From Austropuccinia psidii (lineage: Eukaryota > Basidiomycota > Pucciniomycetes > Pucciniales > Sphaerophragmiaceae): 64,000 bases of DNA. Of the stretch, positions 48,840 through 61,180 are shown piece by piece. Positions within the stretch are counted from its first letter, which is position 1; each line of letters begins with the position of its first letter. Both the position numbers and the translations under genes were made by a program. The notes beneath the pieces were generated by a model, which did no database searches, was not told the origin of the DNA, and was given only the letters and a program-made list of their open reading frames with translations. The DNA is taken from NCBI GenBank assembly GCA_023105745.1, contig JALGQZ010000009.1, positions 36,012,409-36,076,408 on the forward strand, read 5' to 3'.

Positions 48840-49078
48840 TTCCTCTGTTTCTCCCTCAGATTAAACAAAAACAATAGAACATTGAATAAAAAGGTAAAAC
48901 TCCTTTTTATTTAATATAAATATCTTATATTATTAAAGACAAAAGCTGTAAATTCTAGTAATCACTATTTATCACATATCTAAACCATTATTTTTTTCAT
49001 TGTTAAATTGTGTTAAAATCTCTCAAATCATATAAAAGTAGTAAAATTTTTGATTCTCTCCATTTCTCATTTTAAATA
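48840..49078 (+). mobile_element. LTR family C, piece 3 of 4
   Basis: Matches solo LTR C around 62475-62710, with CCCTCAGA, a RTTAAATCAAA/GATTAAACAAAA variant and TATTATTAAAGAC. It ends with AAATA (49074-49078), the duplication made by element B. Confidence 0.72.
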
Positions 49079-50874
49079 TGTGAGCCTTAGAGGTAATTTC
49101 ATATACCCAAATAAATAAAATGAATTTATTTATATTATTGAAATAAAAAACAAAATATAAATATAAAACTATATTCAAAATTAAAAATTTAATTACAAGT
49201 AAAAAATAAAATTACATTAAATTTTGAAATTATAAAATTACATTTATACTTGAAAAAATTAAGTAAAAATGAATTTTTAACAAAATTGTAAAAAAATAAA
49301 TAAATTTGGAAAAAAGGCAAATAAAAATTATTATAACTTTTTATCCAATAAATAAACATACAAAATTATTTCACCATTAGATTCCTCATAAAAAATCAGG
49401 TGGGGTCACCTCTGAGTGAAAATTTTGTAACTCAACTCTAAATAAGCTTAAATTAAGTTTTTAGTATTTTCTGTATGAAAATTGAAGCTCCTCGAAACTT
49501 TAATTTAATTCACATCACATGCAGTGTTAATCACCAAAATTTGTGTTAAAATTGAGGTGTTGTGTATATTTTAGAAGTTATGAGGAATTAAAGTATTTTC
49601 AATTGAATTCAATTGAAATGTCAAAATGAGCGCGTGTATTACATAAGTGAACTTTGATTTACATATGAGGTATCAATTATTACTGTATTGAGCTGTACAA
49701 CTCAATTGAATTACATATGTAAATTATAAGTATAATACATGATGAGGAATTAAAGGAAAAATAAATTGGAAAGATTAAATTTGGGGGGGAAAAGGAACTC
49801 AAACTCTAAGGGGGAGCTAGACCCCCAAAATCCTTGCTGACAGGCGTGTGGTGTCTAAATTCACACAAAAGTTCATCACTTTTGGCCTGGAATTGAGTTA
49901 CAGGGTCTGTGGACTCAATTGATGATGAGGTTTTGATACCAACTGGGGTAGCTTTAGCTGTTGCCAAGAGGGTTAACCTACCCTTAAGATAAAACAATCA
50001 TAGTAAAAATAGTTTTAACTGGGCTCTACGTCTCTTACACACATTCTGACATGTTTTGAAGGCTCTAGACCAGGTAGTGCTATAGTAATGGCTGGTTTAA
50101 GGGGCTAAAATGGCTAAAAATGACTTAAACCAGCCCATTTTTGGTCTAAACCAGGGTTCAATGATGCCATAATTGGCTTTTCTGTTGTCAGACTGTTTTT
50201 CACGACTGACAAGAGTAAATTTTACTTTTAGAGTAAGAAAATTGATGGCTATAAAAGAATGTCTTCTTTGCCCCACTTTTCTCTTCATGTTAGAATCTTT
50301 TCCTTTTATAATTAGTTTAAACATTGTTAAACCAATAAATAAAAGTTTCCAACCACCTTTCTTAAATCATTTTAAACCTTTTAACCACATGAAAAAATCA
50401 TTATAATCAAAGTTTGTAAGTTTTATAATCATTTCCACCCCTGAACCACCCCAAAAGTGAATTAAAGCATCTTTCATCACTGTAAACTTTGTCACTTTGT
50501 TTCCAAATTCACTCTGGTCACTTTTGGGGATGTTTTCTCTTTAATAATCTTTTTAAAGACTCTGTTCTTTAATTCATTGCTTTTAGTTCATTGCTCAATT
50601 AATTCCAATTGAAATTGCTCTTGAAGAAATTTCTTTTGTAGGCTTAAAATATCTCTTGTAGAGTATTTTTTGGATAAATCTTTATTGTTGGTAAAACAAT
50701 AAATCTTTATAATATTATTGTTTTATACTAATAAAGTTATAAACGATAAAATTGGCGTGCTCTCTCTTAAAAATAATATTTCTTACTATTTTTAATTGAT
50801 TTTTACCTTATACAAATTTTGAGGAGAGGAAAAGTACTTGATTTTTAATCAAAGTTTCACATCCACACCTTACA
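49079..50874 (+). repeat. 5' LTR of element B (1796 bp)
   Basis: Direct repeat of 57294-59648 minus the MITE. Shared landmarks are GGGGAGCTAGACCCCC, CAGGCGTGTGGTGTC and TTTGAAGGCTCTAGA. Related copies occur inverted at 60134 and direct at 63235. Confidence 0.92.
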
Positions 50875-51347
50875 TTTAGGGGCCCAGCTGTGATATTTTA
50901 CCTGTGAAAGATTTTTTTACTCTTTTTAAATCTTTTTTCTTATATTGAAAAATTTAGAAACATATAAAAAATACTTATAATTCAAAAAATCAATAAAAAA
51001 ATAATTTTTTTTAATATTATAAGTGAGGCTTATATTTTGATTTCTTTTTTGAAATATTCTTTTTTTTACTTGATTAATGGGTTTTTTCATCAATTTTAGT
51101 GTCTGAAAACGTGGTAAGACAAGAAAACATTGAAACTGCCTCAACAGTAACCAGCATTATTCCTGCCAGTACTGTTAATTCTGATCATAATAGTACTATT
51201 ATTGTGACTCAGAATATTCAACCAGAGCCAATTTATTCTGAATTAGTCAACTTGAAAATAAGTAATACTCTTCAGAAAGCCAAAGATTTTCCCAATAGTA
51301 AGTTTTTTGACATAAAATTACGATTTTAAGCCTTTTTAACCATAATT
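50875..51347. other. Leader of element B
   Basis: Follows the LTR end with TTTAGGGGCCCAGCTGTG; no convincing primer site is seen. 51099-51297 is open and coding-like (ENIETAST...), and a GTAAGT at 51298 with CAG ending at 51361 could splice it into gag. Either that or translation starts at the ATG at 51348. Confidence 0.5.
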
Positions 51348-53560
51348 ATGCCTTCAACCAGGTCAGGAGCCAGCTATAACCCCTCAAGCAGCTCTCAGAA
51401 AGGTAATAGACGTGATTATGGCAGAGGCCAATCAGGTACAGATGGAAAAGGGTCAGTTTATGACTTCCAAACAACTAAAATGGGTCATTCTGAAGCTGAT
51501 AATACCATTTTACCTTCAAAAAGAGCTGACACCGCCACAACAAGCCTCAGTGGACATATACAAAGCCAGCCACAGTGCATAAAACAATGCACTTCAGTTG
51601 AAGGAGTACCAGATCCTTGCAGACCTGTGGAAGAATTGCATGAATTCTTACCTGACTGTGAGAAAATTCCTGGGCCATCCCAATACTTGAAAATTGCTCA
51701 ATGGATGGCATCCATTGATGGAGAAGAAAAACATGATGCTTTTGACACTAGATTGGAGGAAAAACAACCCTCCACCACCCAAACCAGTGCCAAAAACAAC
51801 CCCAGTGGCCAGAAGCAGCAATTTCAACACAAAAAAGCAGCCACAAAATCCAAACAAGGGAAAAGGGAAGGCACCAGCCCCAAAACCGTACAGCCAGGGC
51901 TACAGAATCCCAAAGATTCAACAGGATGCCATGGAAAATGTATTTCAGATGGCCAGAACCATGATGGAATTACCAAAGAAGGAGGAAGCCAGATTAAAAT
52001 ATCAAAAATAACTTCTGATACTTTTGATTGTATTCCATAGTTTTATAAAGCTATTCTGACATAAAAAGTCATCTTTCTGATAAAAATACATCAATTTGTG
52101 ACAATCTTAAGACAAATAACTTGAGTCTGAGCCAAATAAATGATACACTTAAATGCTTTGAAAGAGTTTTAAGAACAATCAAAACTTCCAATAATGATAA
52201 TTATTTTGGCATTAAGATAAATGAACAATCTGCCATTATTAAAGAATTAACAGACAAATATTCTAAATTCAACATTGATGACATAATTGAAACAATAATA
52301 AAACAAGCCATAAGCACTATCAAAGAAGATAATAAAAAAGCTCTTGATGATATTTCAAAATCATTTGCTGAAGTAAAGACAAATATATTTTCCCTGAAAA
52401 AGCATTTTGATACCTCAAGAGAGGACTTATCAAAATTAACAATAAAGCTAAATGAGGGTATATCCGATAATACTAAACAAACAGAATTATGGAATGAGCT
52501 AACATATAAAGAGGATGATCATCAAAAGAATTTCATAAAGTCTATACAAAACTTGCAACATGAGTTAAGAAATTCACAAAGGTGTAACAACAGTAAAATG
52601 AATGATATTGAACTGCTAAACACTTTATCGAGAATGTCTACACCTCTGAATCAAAATTAATATGCAAGGATTCCCAATCCACAAGTATTGGATATTGAAA
52701 ATTCACAGTTAAAAAATGAATTTTCTACTTCTTTTCATAACTTAGAACCATCAATGGGCCAATCACTCTTGAAAGAAGTTCCAAAACTTAAAGAATGGCC
52801 TCACTTCAGTGGTGAAGGAGATTATGACCATATGAAATTCATTAGAGGTATTGAAATGATCAAAGAGGATTTTGAATTACCAGACAGATTGATAACAGCC
52901 AGATTTAACACCTTGTTTACCAAATCAGCTCACAGATGGTACATCAAAATAAGACAGGCACATGGACACCAGAGTTGGACTTGGTGGAAAGCCCAAATCA
53001 TCAACAAATGGGCAAATGATGCTTGGAGGTTTAAAGTTGAAACAGCCTTTCAATATTCCAAATTTAATGCTGATAAAGACAAAGCTTTACCATGGTTTTG
53101 CCAACAAAAAGACAGATTAACAGAATTATATCCTGACATGTCAGAATTTATGATCCATAGAAAAATTCTGAGACAATGTGGAGGTGACTTAGAGCATTAT
53201 ATCAAAGGCAGGACTCCTGAACAATTTTCAGCATAGGATATTATCAATATATTAGAAGAAGTAACCACCAGAACCAAAATTGGTTCTAGTAGGGTGAAAC
53301 TCAAAACAAGGTTTAATACACCTTGGAAAGATTCTGTGGACAAAAACCCCAAAGAGAATTCTAATAATATTGAGTATAAATCTGCAGATATAGTCAGAAA
53401 GTGCCATATTTGCCAAAGCACCACCCATTTAGCGTATACATGTTCAAAGAAGAGAAATATCAATGAAATTAATATTGAAAAGGAACCTGATGTTGAAAAA
53501 GATAACATAATTGAAGAAAATTCAGATGATAAGTCATTAATATTTTCTGAATCTTCAAAA
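51348..53560 (+). pseudogene. gag: gag of element B
   Basis: The ATG at 51348 starts a basic, Ser/Gln-rich N-terminus (MPSTRSGASYNP) that runs to a stop at 52038-52040. A frameshift just after that leads into frame 2 from about 52058, with a long helical, Lys/Asp-rich segment to the TAA at 52658-52660. The capsid-like core follows (LKEWPHFSGEGDYDHMKFI...RWYIKIRQAHGHQSWTWW...LPWFCQQKDRL), with a TAG at 53234-53236. A CCHC zinc knuckle (CHICQSTTHLAYTC) sits at about 53402-53443. It is organised as in other Ty3/Gypsy gags, fused in frame to pol. Confidence 0.88.
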
Positions 53561-56500
53561 AATATAGAAAATATCAATGCCACTTTTGACATCATGGAAT
53601 CTTATTCCCACTTGCCACAATTGAGCAATGGTCAACCTGATTTATCAAAAGTTCAAGATGCACAACTTATGAAAACAAAACCAAACAGGGGAAAAGGTTA
53701 TACAGCTGGTAACTCCTGTATAACAGAAGGGGTGATTGACAACAAGCCCACAAAACTTTTGCTTGACCCAGTAGCCTTCTGCTCTTGTGTTGGAAAATCT
53801 TTTCTTAAGACTTGTGTACCAAGTTTTGAAGACCAATTGTTACCAATTGATGGTATAAAATTCAACAGTGCAAGTAATCCAATGAAAGCATTAGGAATTT
53901 TTGACACCAATGTCATATTCCCACACATAAATGGGAATTTAAGAATCACAGTTGAGTTTGTTGTTATGGAAAATTGCTCTAGTACCCATTTTATATTGGG
54001 AAATGACTATTTAATCATGTATGGGATAGATTTGAATAACAACAAAGACAGATACTTTACTATTGGAGACAATAAGCGCCAAAAATTTGCCGTTTTACCA
54101 TTTAAAAGACAAATGACAGTAAACAAAGTATCACCAGTCAGCTTAGAGCTAGAGAAATTCAACTCTGAACAGTTAAATGAGGCTGAAATAAGCCGTCATC
54201 TGACTGATAAACAAGAAAGTGAACTTTCTTCCCTTTTGTATGACCACAGAGGAGAATTTGCTTCAGACAATGAACCTCTAGGAGCAATTATTGGTCATGA
54301 AGTTGACATCATTCTTAACATTGAGAGACCTTATCCACCAATCTTACAAAGACCTGCATATCCAGCAAGTCCAAACTCAAGGGAAGCTCTAGAAATTCAT
54401 ATCAAAGAACTTCTGGACCTTGGTGTAATTAGAAGAGGAGGCCACAATGAAGAAGTAGAAATAACTACACCAGTGATAGTGGCATGGCATAATGGAAAAT
54501 CTAGAATGGTTGGGGACTTTAGAGCTCTGAACACTTACACTGTTTGAGACAGATACCCAATACCAAAAATTCAAATTGCCCTTACTCAAATATCTCAAGC
54601 AGTGTATATAACCACTATGGATGCCCTTAAAGGATTCCATCAAAATGTGGTGACACCAAGAGCAAGAAAATACTTGAGAATTATTGTTCATTGTGGAGGG
54701 TATAAATAATTGAGGATGCCCCTTGGTATCAAAAATGCACCTTCACACTTCCAAAGAATGATGAATGAAATCTTCCCTGAAGAACTCTCAGAGGGATGGT
54801 TAATCATTTACATTGATGACATTATTGTCTGTTCCAAGATATGGGAGGAGCACATGTACAGATTGTCCAGAGGTTTGACAAAAATTCAATCAGTAAACAT
54901 GAAAATCTCCTTGAAGAAATGTGATTTTGGATTTAAAGAACTTAAGGCACTAGGACATGTTGTATCTGGTTTGTCCCTTGGAATTGACAAAACCAAAGTT
55001 GCAGCAGTATTGCTAAAACCCATTCCTCAGAACAAGAAGGAAATTTAGTCATTCTTAGGTTTTGCAGGATATTACAGGCAACACATTAAAGATTTTGCAT
55101 CCATAGCAAGACCACTTTATAAATTATGTGACAAAGACACAGTATTTGAAATGACTGTTGACAGAGTCAAAGCTTTTGAGTCTCTAAGAGAAGCCTTGAC
55201 CATTGCTCCACTCTTACTGATGCCAGACTTTAAATTGCCTTTCAAATTGTATATTGATGCATCAGGGGATGGAATGGGTGCTGCACTTCACCAAGTTCAG
55301 ATCATAAATGATAAACCTGTAGAAGGACCCATATGTTTCATATCCAAGCAAATCAAACCAATTGAAGCCAGCTATGGAGAAAGTCAAATGGAATGTCTAT
55401 GTCTTGTCTGGGCCTTGGAAAAATTAAACTACTTCTTAGAGGGGTGTGTTTTTGAGGTGATAACAGATTGTACAGCTGTCAAATCACTTTTAAACATGAA
55501 AAAACCCAACAGACATATGCTCAGATGGCAAATAGCCATACAAGAATACAGAGGCAATATGACTATTGTTCATAAGGATGGTAATATTCATAAGAATGTA
55601 GATGGACTAAGCAGATGGCCATTACCAAATAATATTGATAATCCTGCTTATGTGCCATAAGAAGCTTCACCACAAATCCCAATAGAAGGAATAAGTGTTA
55701 CAGACTAGAACACCACCTTCTTTGAAGAAGTCAGAAGTATTTAAGCTCAAGATAAGAATTGTATCATCTTATGCCAGTTACTTAACAGAGACTGTAAAGA
55801 CAACTCTCTAATACATGCCTTGGATGAAGTATGGACAAAACCTTATGATGAAGGAATATTTCACCCACTGGATGGTATAATTTACCAAAGAACCAAACAC
55901 ACATGTGTCATGACAGTTGTAGACAGGTCATTAATCAATCTTTTACTGAAAGAATGCCATGATAGCCCTTTTTCAGGACATCTGTCTGAAGACAGAACAA
56001 GAGAGAAAGTAAAGACCTGCATATGGTGGCCAATGTGGCAGAAAGATGTTGCAGAGTATTGCAAAACCTGTGACAGATGCCAAAAGGCAAATAAATCCAC
56101 TGGCAAGAGACTTGGAAATATGATAAAAATCCAAGAACCAAGCAGACCTTGGGAAATTGTCCATATGGATTGGGTAACTGGCCTACCAACAGGAGGTGAC
56201 AGAAGTCATAATGCTTGCCTAGTAATTGTGGACAGATTCAGTAAAACTCCAATCTTTTTACCATGTCACAAGGATGATACAGCCATGGATACAGCTCTTC
56301 TGATATGGAATAGAGTAGTGTCATGGACTGGGATATTTACAAATATCATTAGTGATAGGGATCCCAAATTCACTTCAGCACTATGGGCAAATCTTCACCA
56401 ATTATTTGGCACTAAACTGTCTTTCTCTACAGCCTACCACCCACAAACTGATGGCCTGGCTGAAAGAATGATCCCAACCTTAGAGGACATGGTGAGAAGA

Positions 56501-57247
56501 TCTTGTGCTTATGGCCTCGAATTTAAAGATAGTGATGGTTTCACCCATGATTGGTGTACTCTTCTACCTGCACTGGAACTGGCATACAAAACCTCCATTC
56601 ATGCCAGTACAAATGAGACTCCTGCTATTTTGGAAAAAGGATGGAATCCCAAATTACCCCAAGATTCTTTAAGGAAAGATTTGGTTGAAATACATCCTAC
56701 AGCTTCCAGCTTCAAAGGAATGCTAGACAGAGCCAGAAATCATGCAGTAAAATGCATGGAAGACTCATTTGCATATGCTAAAGATAAATGGGACAAATCT
56801 CATGCCACTCCAGATTTCAAGATAGGGGATTTAGTACTAGTATCCACCACCAACTTCAATAACATCAAAGGATGTAAAAAGCTCAACAAATCCTTTGCAG
56901 GACCTTTTGTTATCAAAGCCCTCCATGGAGAAAATTTTGTTGAAGTAGAATTATCTGAAGAACTTAGTAATAAGCATCCTACATTTCCAGTAAGCTTGGT
57001 AAAACCATATAAATCTAGTGATGCTGAGAAATTTCCCTTGAGGAATAAGATTCCCCAAGTTATACCTCCTATTGAGGCATCTGGTACTAAGAAAATTACC
57101 AAAGCTCTTAAAGAAAGAAAATTAAGAACCAAGAAAGTGAGGGAATACCTTGTTAGGTACAGTGACCCAACTTGTGAAGATGAATGGTTAGAAGAAAAAA
57201 GGTATACCAGAAGCTACCAAACTCCTCAGGAGATTCAGACACACTAG
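53561..57247 (+). pseudogene. pol: pol of element B: PR-RT-RH-IN-chromodomain-like
   Basis: Continues in frame 2. The protease region has LLLDPVAFCS where a DxGA active site is expected, followed by HFILGNDYL. The RT reads YPPILQRPAYP, VGDFRALNTY, LGIKNAPSHFQRM and YIDDIIV (YIDD at 54809-54820), then RNase H ([47 protein letters not shown]). Integrase has HxnH-CxxC (GHLSEDRTR...YCKTCDRCQ at about 55975-56090), DWVTGLP, IVDRFSKTP, IISDRDPKF and YHPQTDGLAERM. The C-terminal REYLVRYSDPTCEDEWLEEK near 57140-57200 is chromodomain-like. Premature stops lie at 54545-54547, about 54708, 55046-55048 and 55658-55660, and two more before 55750. A small frameshift near 57195 alters the last residues. Long stretches are otherwise intact. 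Confidence 0.92.
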
Positions 57248-57293
57248 AAATACCAATATTACAAAGAAATATTTATTTTTTAAAGGGAGGGAA

Positions 57294-59648
57294 TGTGAGC
57301 CTTAGAGGTAATTTCATACACCCAAAAGACCACGAATACAAAACTAACATATAAATATAAATAGGGTGTTGGTAAACCCACGTAAGCTTTTAGTAAAAAC
57401 ATGTAAGCCCTTACATGTTTTTACTAAAAATTTTAAGGCCAAAAATGACAATAACAATGCCATTTATGGAATTTTTAAGGCTATAAATGCCATTAAAAAT
57501 GCCATTTATGGGATTGGTAAGGCTATAAATGACATTAATAATGCCATAAATGGCATTAATGGCCTTAAAAATTCCATTCATGGCATTAATGGCCTTAAAA
57601 ATGCCATTCATGGAAGGAATTCTTAATGTCATTTATAGCCTTAAAACTTCCATAAATGGCATTGTTAATGTCATTTGTGGCCTTAGCAATGCCATAAATG
57701 GCATTAATGGCCTTCAAAATACCATAAATGGCATCAACAATTCCATTGATGGAACTAATAATGCCCTTTATTGCATTTATAATCCCATAAATAGCCATAT
57801 TTCATTTAAAAACCACCCCTTATGTCTTTTTAACATACAGTTACGTGTTTTTACTAAAAGCTTACGTGGGTTTACCAACACCCTATAAATAAGATGAATT
57901 GATTTATATTATTGAAATAGAAATCAAAATATAAATATAAAATTATATTCAAAATTAAAAATTTAATTAAAATTTAAAAATAAAATTACATTAAATGTTG
58001 AAATTATAAAATTACATTTGTACTTGAAAAAATTAAGTAAAAATGAATTTTTAACAAAATTGTAAAAATATAAATAAATTTGGAAAAAAGTTAAATAAAA
58101 ATTATCATAACTTTTTATCCAATAAAGAAACATATAAAAATTATTTCACCATTAGATTCCTCATAAAAAATCAGGTGGGGTCACCTCTGAGTGAAGATTT
58201 TGTAACTCAACCCTAAATAAGCTTGAATTAAGTTTTTGGTATTTTCTGTATGAAAATTGAAAATCCTCAAAGCTTAAATTTAGTTCACATCAAATGTAGT
58301 GTTAATCACCAAAATTTGTGTTAAAATTGAGGTGTTGTGTATATTTTAGAAGCTATGAGGAATTAAAGTATTTTCAATTGAATTCAATTGAAATGTCAAA
58401 ATGTGCATGTGTATTACATAAGTGAACTTTGATTTATATATGAGGTATCAATTATTACTGTATTGAACTGTAAAACTCAATTGAATTACATATGTAAATT
58501 ATAAGTATAATAGATGATGAGGAATTAAAGGAAAAATAAATTAGAAAGATTAAATTTGGAGGGGAAAGGGAACTCCAGCTCTAAGGGGGAGCTAGACCCC
58601 CAAAATCCTTGCTGACAGGCGTGTGGTGTCAAAATTCTTGCAAAAGTTCATCCCTTTTGGCCTGGAATTGAGTTACAGGGTCTGTGTACTCAATTGATGA
58701 TGAGGTTTTGATACCAACTGGGGTGGTTTTAGCTGTTGCCAAGAGGGTAAACCTACCCTCAAGATAAAACAATCATAGTAAAAACAGTTTTAGCTGGTTT
58801 CTACGTCTCTTACACACATTCTGACGTGTTTTGAAGGCTCTAGAACAGGTATTGCTATAGTAATGGCTGCTTTAAGGGTCTAAAATGGCTAAAAATGGCT
58901 TAAACCAGCCCTTTTTTGGTCTAAACCAGGGTTCAATGATGCCATAATTGGCTTCTCTGTTGTCAGACTGTTTTTCACGACTGACAAGAGTAAATTTTAC
59001 TTTTGGAGTAAGAAAATTGATGGCTATAAAAGAATGTCTTCTTTGCCGCACTTTTCTTTTCATGTTATAATCTTTTCCTTTTCTAATTAGTTTAAACCCT
59101 GTTAAACAAATCAATAAAAGATTCCACTCACCCTTTTTTTAAACATTTTAAAGCTTTTAACCATGCAAAAAATTCTTTTTAATCCTTTTTTGTAACTCTT
59201 ATAATCATTTTTACCCCTGAACCACCCCAAAAGTGAATTAAAGCATTTTTCATCACTGTTAACTTTGTCACTTTGTTTCCAAATTCACTCTGGTCATTTT
59301 TGGGTGTTTTTTCTCTTTAAATATCTTTTTTAAGACTTTGTTCTTTAATTAATTGCTCTCAGTTGTTTTCTCAATTAATTCCAATTGACATTGCTCTTGA
59401 AGAAATTTCTTTTGTAGCCTTAAATATCTCTTGTAGAGTATTTTTGGATAAATCTTTATTGTTGGTAAAACAATAAATTTTTATAATATTATTTTTTTAT
59501 ACTAATAAAGTTATAAAAAATAAAATTGGCATTTTCTCTCCTAAAAATAATATTTCTTACTATTTTCAATTGATTTTTACCTTTTACAAATTTTGAGGAC
59601 TGGAAAAGTACTTGATTTTTAATCAAAGTTTCATATCCACATCATAAA
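57294..59648 (+). repeat. 3' LTR of element B with nested MITE
   Basis: Same start and internal landmarks as 49079-50874. Excluding the MITE and one target copy it is about 1827 bp. Its last bases are mutated relative to the 5' LTR. Confidence 0.9.
57364..57883. mobile_element. 520-bp MITE, TIR shared with the MULE, 8-bp TSD
   Basis: Starts GGGTGTTGGTAAACCCACGT and ends with the complement; the TIR extends about 40 bp. TATAAATA is duplicated at 57356-57363 and 57884-57891. The interior consists of repeated GCCATAAATGGC/ATGGCATTAATGGCC motifs with no coding capacity; peptides rich in INGIN in several frames are a product of the repeat. The left TIR differs from that of the MULE at 21031 at only three of 44 positions, which makes the MULE family the likely source of transposase. 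Confidence 0.93.
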
Positions 59649-60046
59649 AAATACAGGTTACATAAGCTTTATATATATTCTTAAGAATAGAAGTATTCAA
59701 GATTTTTAAATGAAATTCATTTGATCTTATTGTAATAATTCTCTCTATTATTAGGCTTAGTAACTCTATTATCAACATAAATAGTATTTACATTCATATG
59801 TAGCTTCAATATTGGTAATATTATTGTTATCAATTGTTTTTTATTAAAAAACAATTTTTTACACATTTATTAATTGTTTTTAACATTAAAAAATTTGCAT
59901 TAATATATTAATTTGTCAAATATTAATATATTCTTTAGTATGAGAATTATATTTAAGCTTATTATTCATTAGAATAAGTTCATTCAGAGTACAATAAGGA
60001 AATTACTAGTAATTTTTACTTATTTAATAGTCAAAAATTAAAAACA
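59649..60046 (+). mobile_element. LTR family C, piece 4 of 4
   Basis: Aligns with 62790-63207 of solo LTR C: ATAAATAGTATTTA, TATTRGTAATATTATTGTTAT, AATTGTTTTTTAT, and CATTCAGAGTACAATAAG near the end. The last bases (AGTCAAAAATTAAAAACA) replace the AGTCAAACCTTACA end. The following 60047-60133 holds nothing recognised. Confidence 0.72.
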
Positions 60047-60133
60047 TCATGTTAGCAATCAGAATTATTAGTCAACCAAAAATAATTACATTGATTCAAG
60101 GACTTTATATTTAAAAAACTACTTAAGAGCTAT

Positions 60134-61180
60134 TGTAAGGTGTGGATATGAAACTCTGATTCAAAATCAGGTATGATTCCTGTCACAAAAATTTGTATAA
60201 GGTAAAATTTAATAAAGAATAGTGAATTTGAAGAGTTTTAACAAAAAACATACCAAATTTATTGTTTAGAACGTTTTTAGAATAAGATAATGATATTTTA
60301 AAGACTTATTTTTTTACCAAAAACAAATTTCTTTAAAAAAATACTCTACCAGACACTTTTAAGGCTACCATAGAAACTTCTTCAAGAGAAATTTCAATTG
60401 GAATTGATTGAGCAAAGAACTGAAAGCAATTAATATAATAAAAAGGTCTTTAAAAAAGATATTTTAAGAGAAAATATTCCCAAAAATGACCAGAGTGAGT
60501 TTGGAAACAAAGTGACAAATCTAACAGTGATGAAAGATGCTTTAATTCACTTTTGGCATGGTTCAAGGGTAAGAATCATTATAAGAGTTACAAACAATGA
60601 TTATGATGATTTTTTCACTTCATTAGCAGGCCTAGTAATATTTTAAAATGGTGGTTTTAATATTTCAATGATTTTTTTAACAGTGTTTAAACTAATTATA
60701 AGAGGAGAAGATTCTAACATAAAGATAAAACTGGGGCAAAGAAGACATTCTTTGATATCCACCAGTTTTTTTACTCCAAAATTGAAATTTATTCTCTTCA
60801 GTAGTGAGAAACACTCTGACAACAGGAAAGCCAATTATGGCATCATTTAAACCTGGTTTGGCCCAAAAAAGGGCTGGCTTTAGCCATTTTTAGATCCTTA
60901 CATCAGACATTGCTATAGTGATACCTGGGTTTAAGAATTCAAAACACATCATTATCTGTTTCAAAGAGTTCAAATCCAGTTAAAATAGCTTTTACTAAGA
61001 CCCTTTTAACTTAAGGGTAGTTTTACCCTCTTAGAAACAGCTAAAACCTCCCTGGTTGATATCAAAACCTCATCATCAATTGAGTCACAGACCCTGTGAC
61101 TCAATTGAGGCCAAAGGTGATGAACTTTTGCATGAATTTTAACATCCCACGCCTTACAGAAAGGAATTTGGGGGAGTCTG
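60134..61180 (-). mobile_element. Inverted B-type LTR, interrupted and truncated
   Basis: Begins TGTAAGGTGTGGATATGAAAC, the complement of the end of LTR B, and follows LTR B backwards to the GGGGGAGCTAGACCCCC region. Solo LTR C is inserted at 61180. The same inverted LTR continues at 63213-63234 before another B-type LTR cuts in. Confidence 0.78.

Larger units (their letters stand above)
49079..59648 (+). mobile_element. Ty3/Gypsy chromovirus B, 10.6 kb, TSD AAATA
   Basis: LTRs start TGTGAGCCTTAGAGGTAATTTCAT at 49079 and 57294. The purine tract AAAGGGAGGGAA precedes the 3' LTR. AAATA flanks both ends (49074-49078 and 59649-59653). The 5' LTR ends CACACCTTACA. The 3' LTR end is mutated to CACATCATAAA. 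The interior is a single gag-pol reading in one frame with scattered stops. The 3' LTR contains a MITE. Confidence 0.9.

Noticed and set aside
57366..57888. Open frames on both strands encoding INGIN-like peptide repeats
   Set aside because: They are translations of the palindromic MITE interior; all frames look alike.
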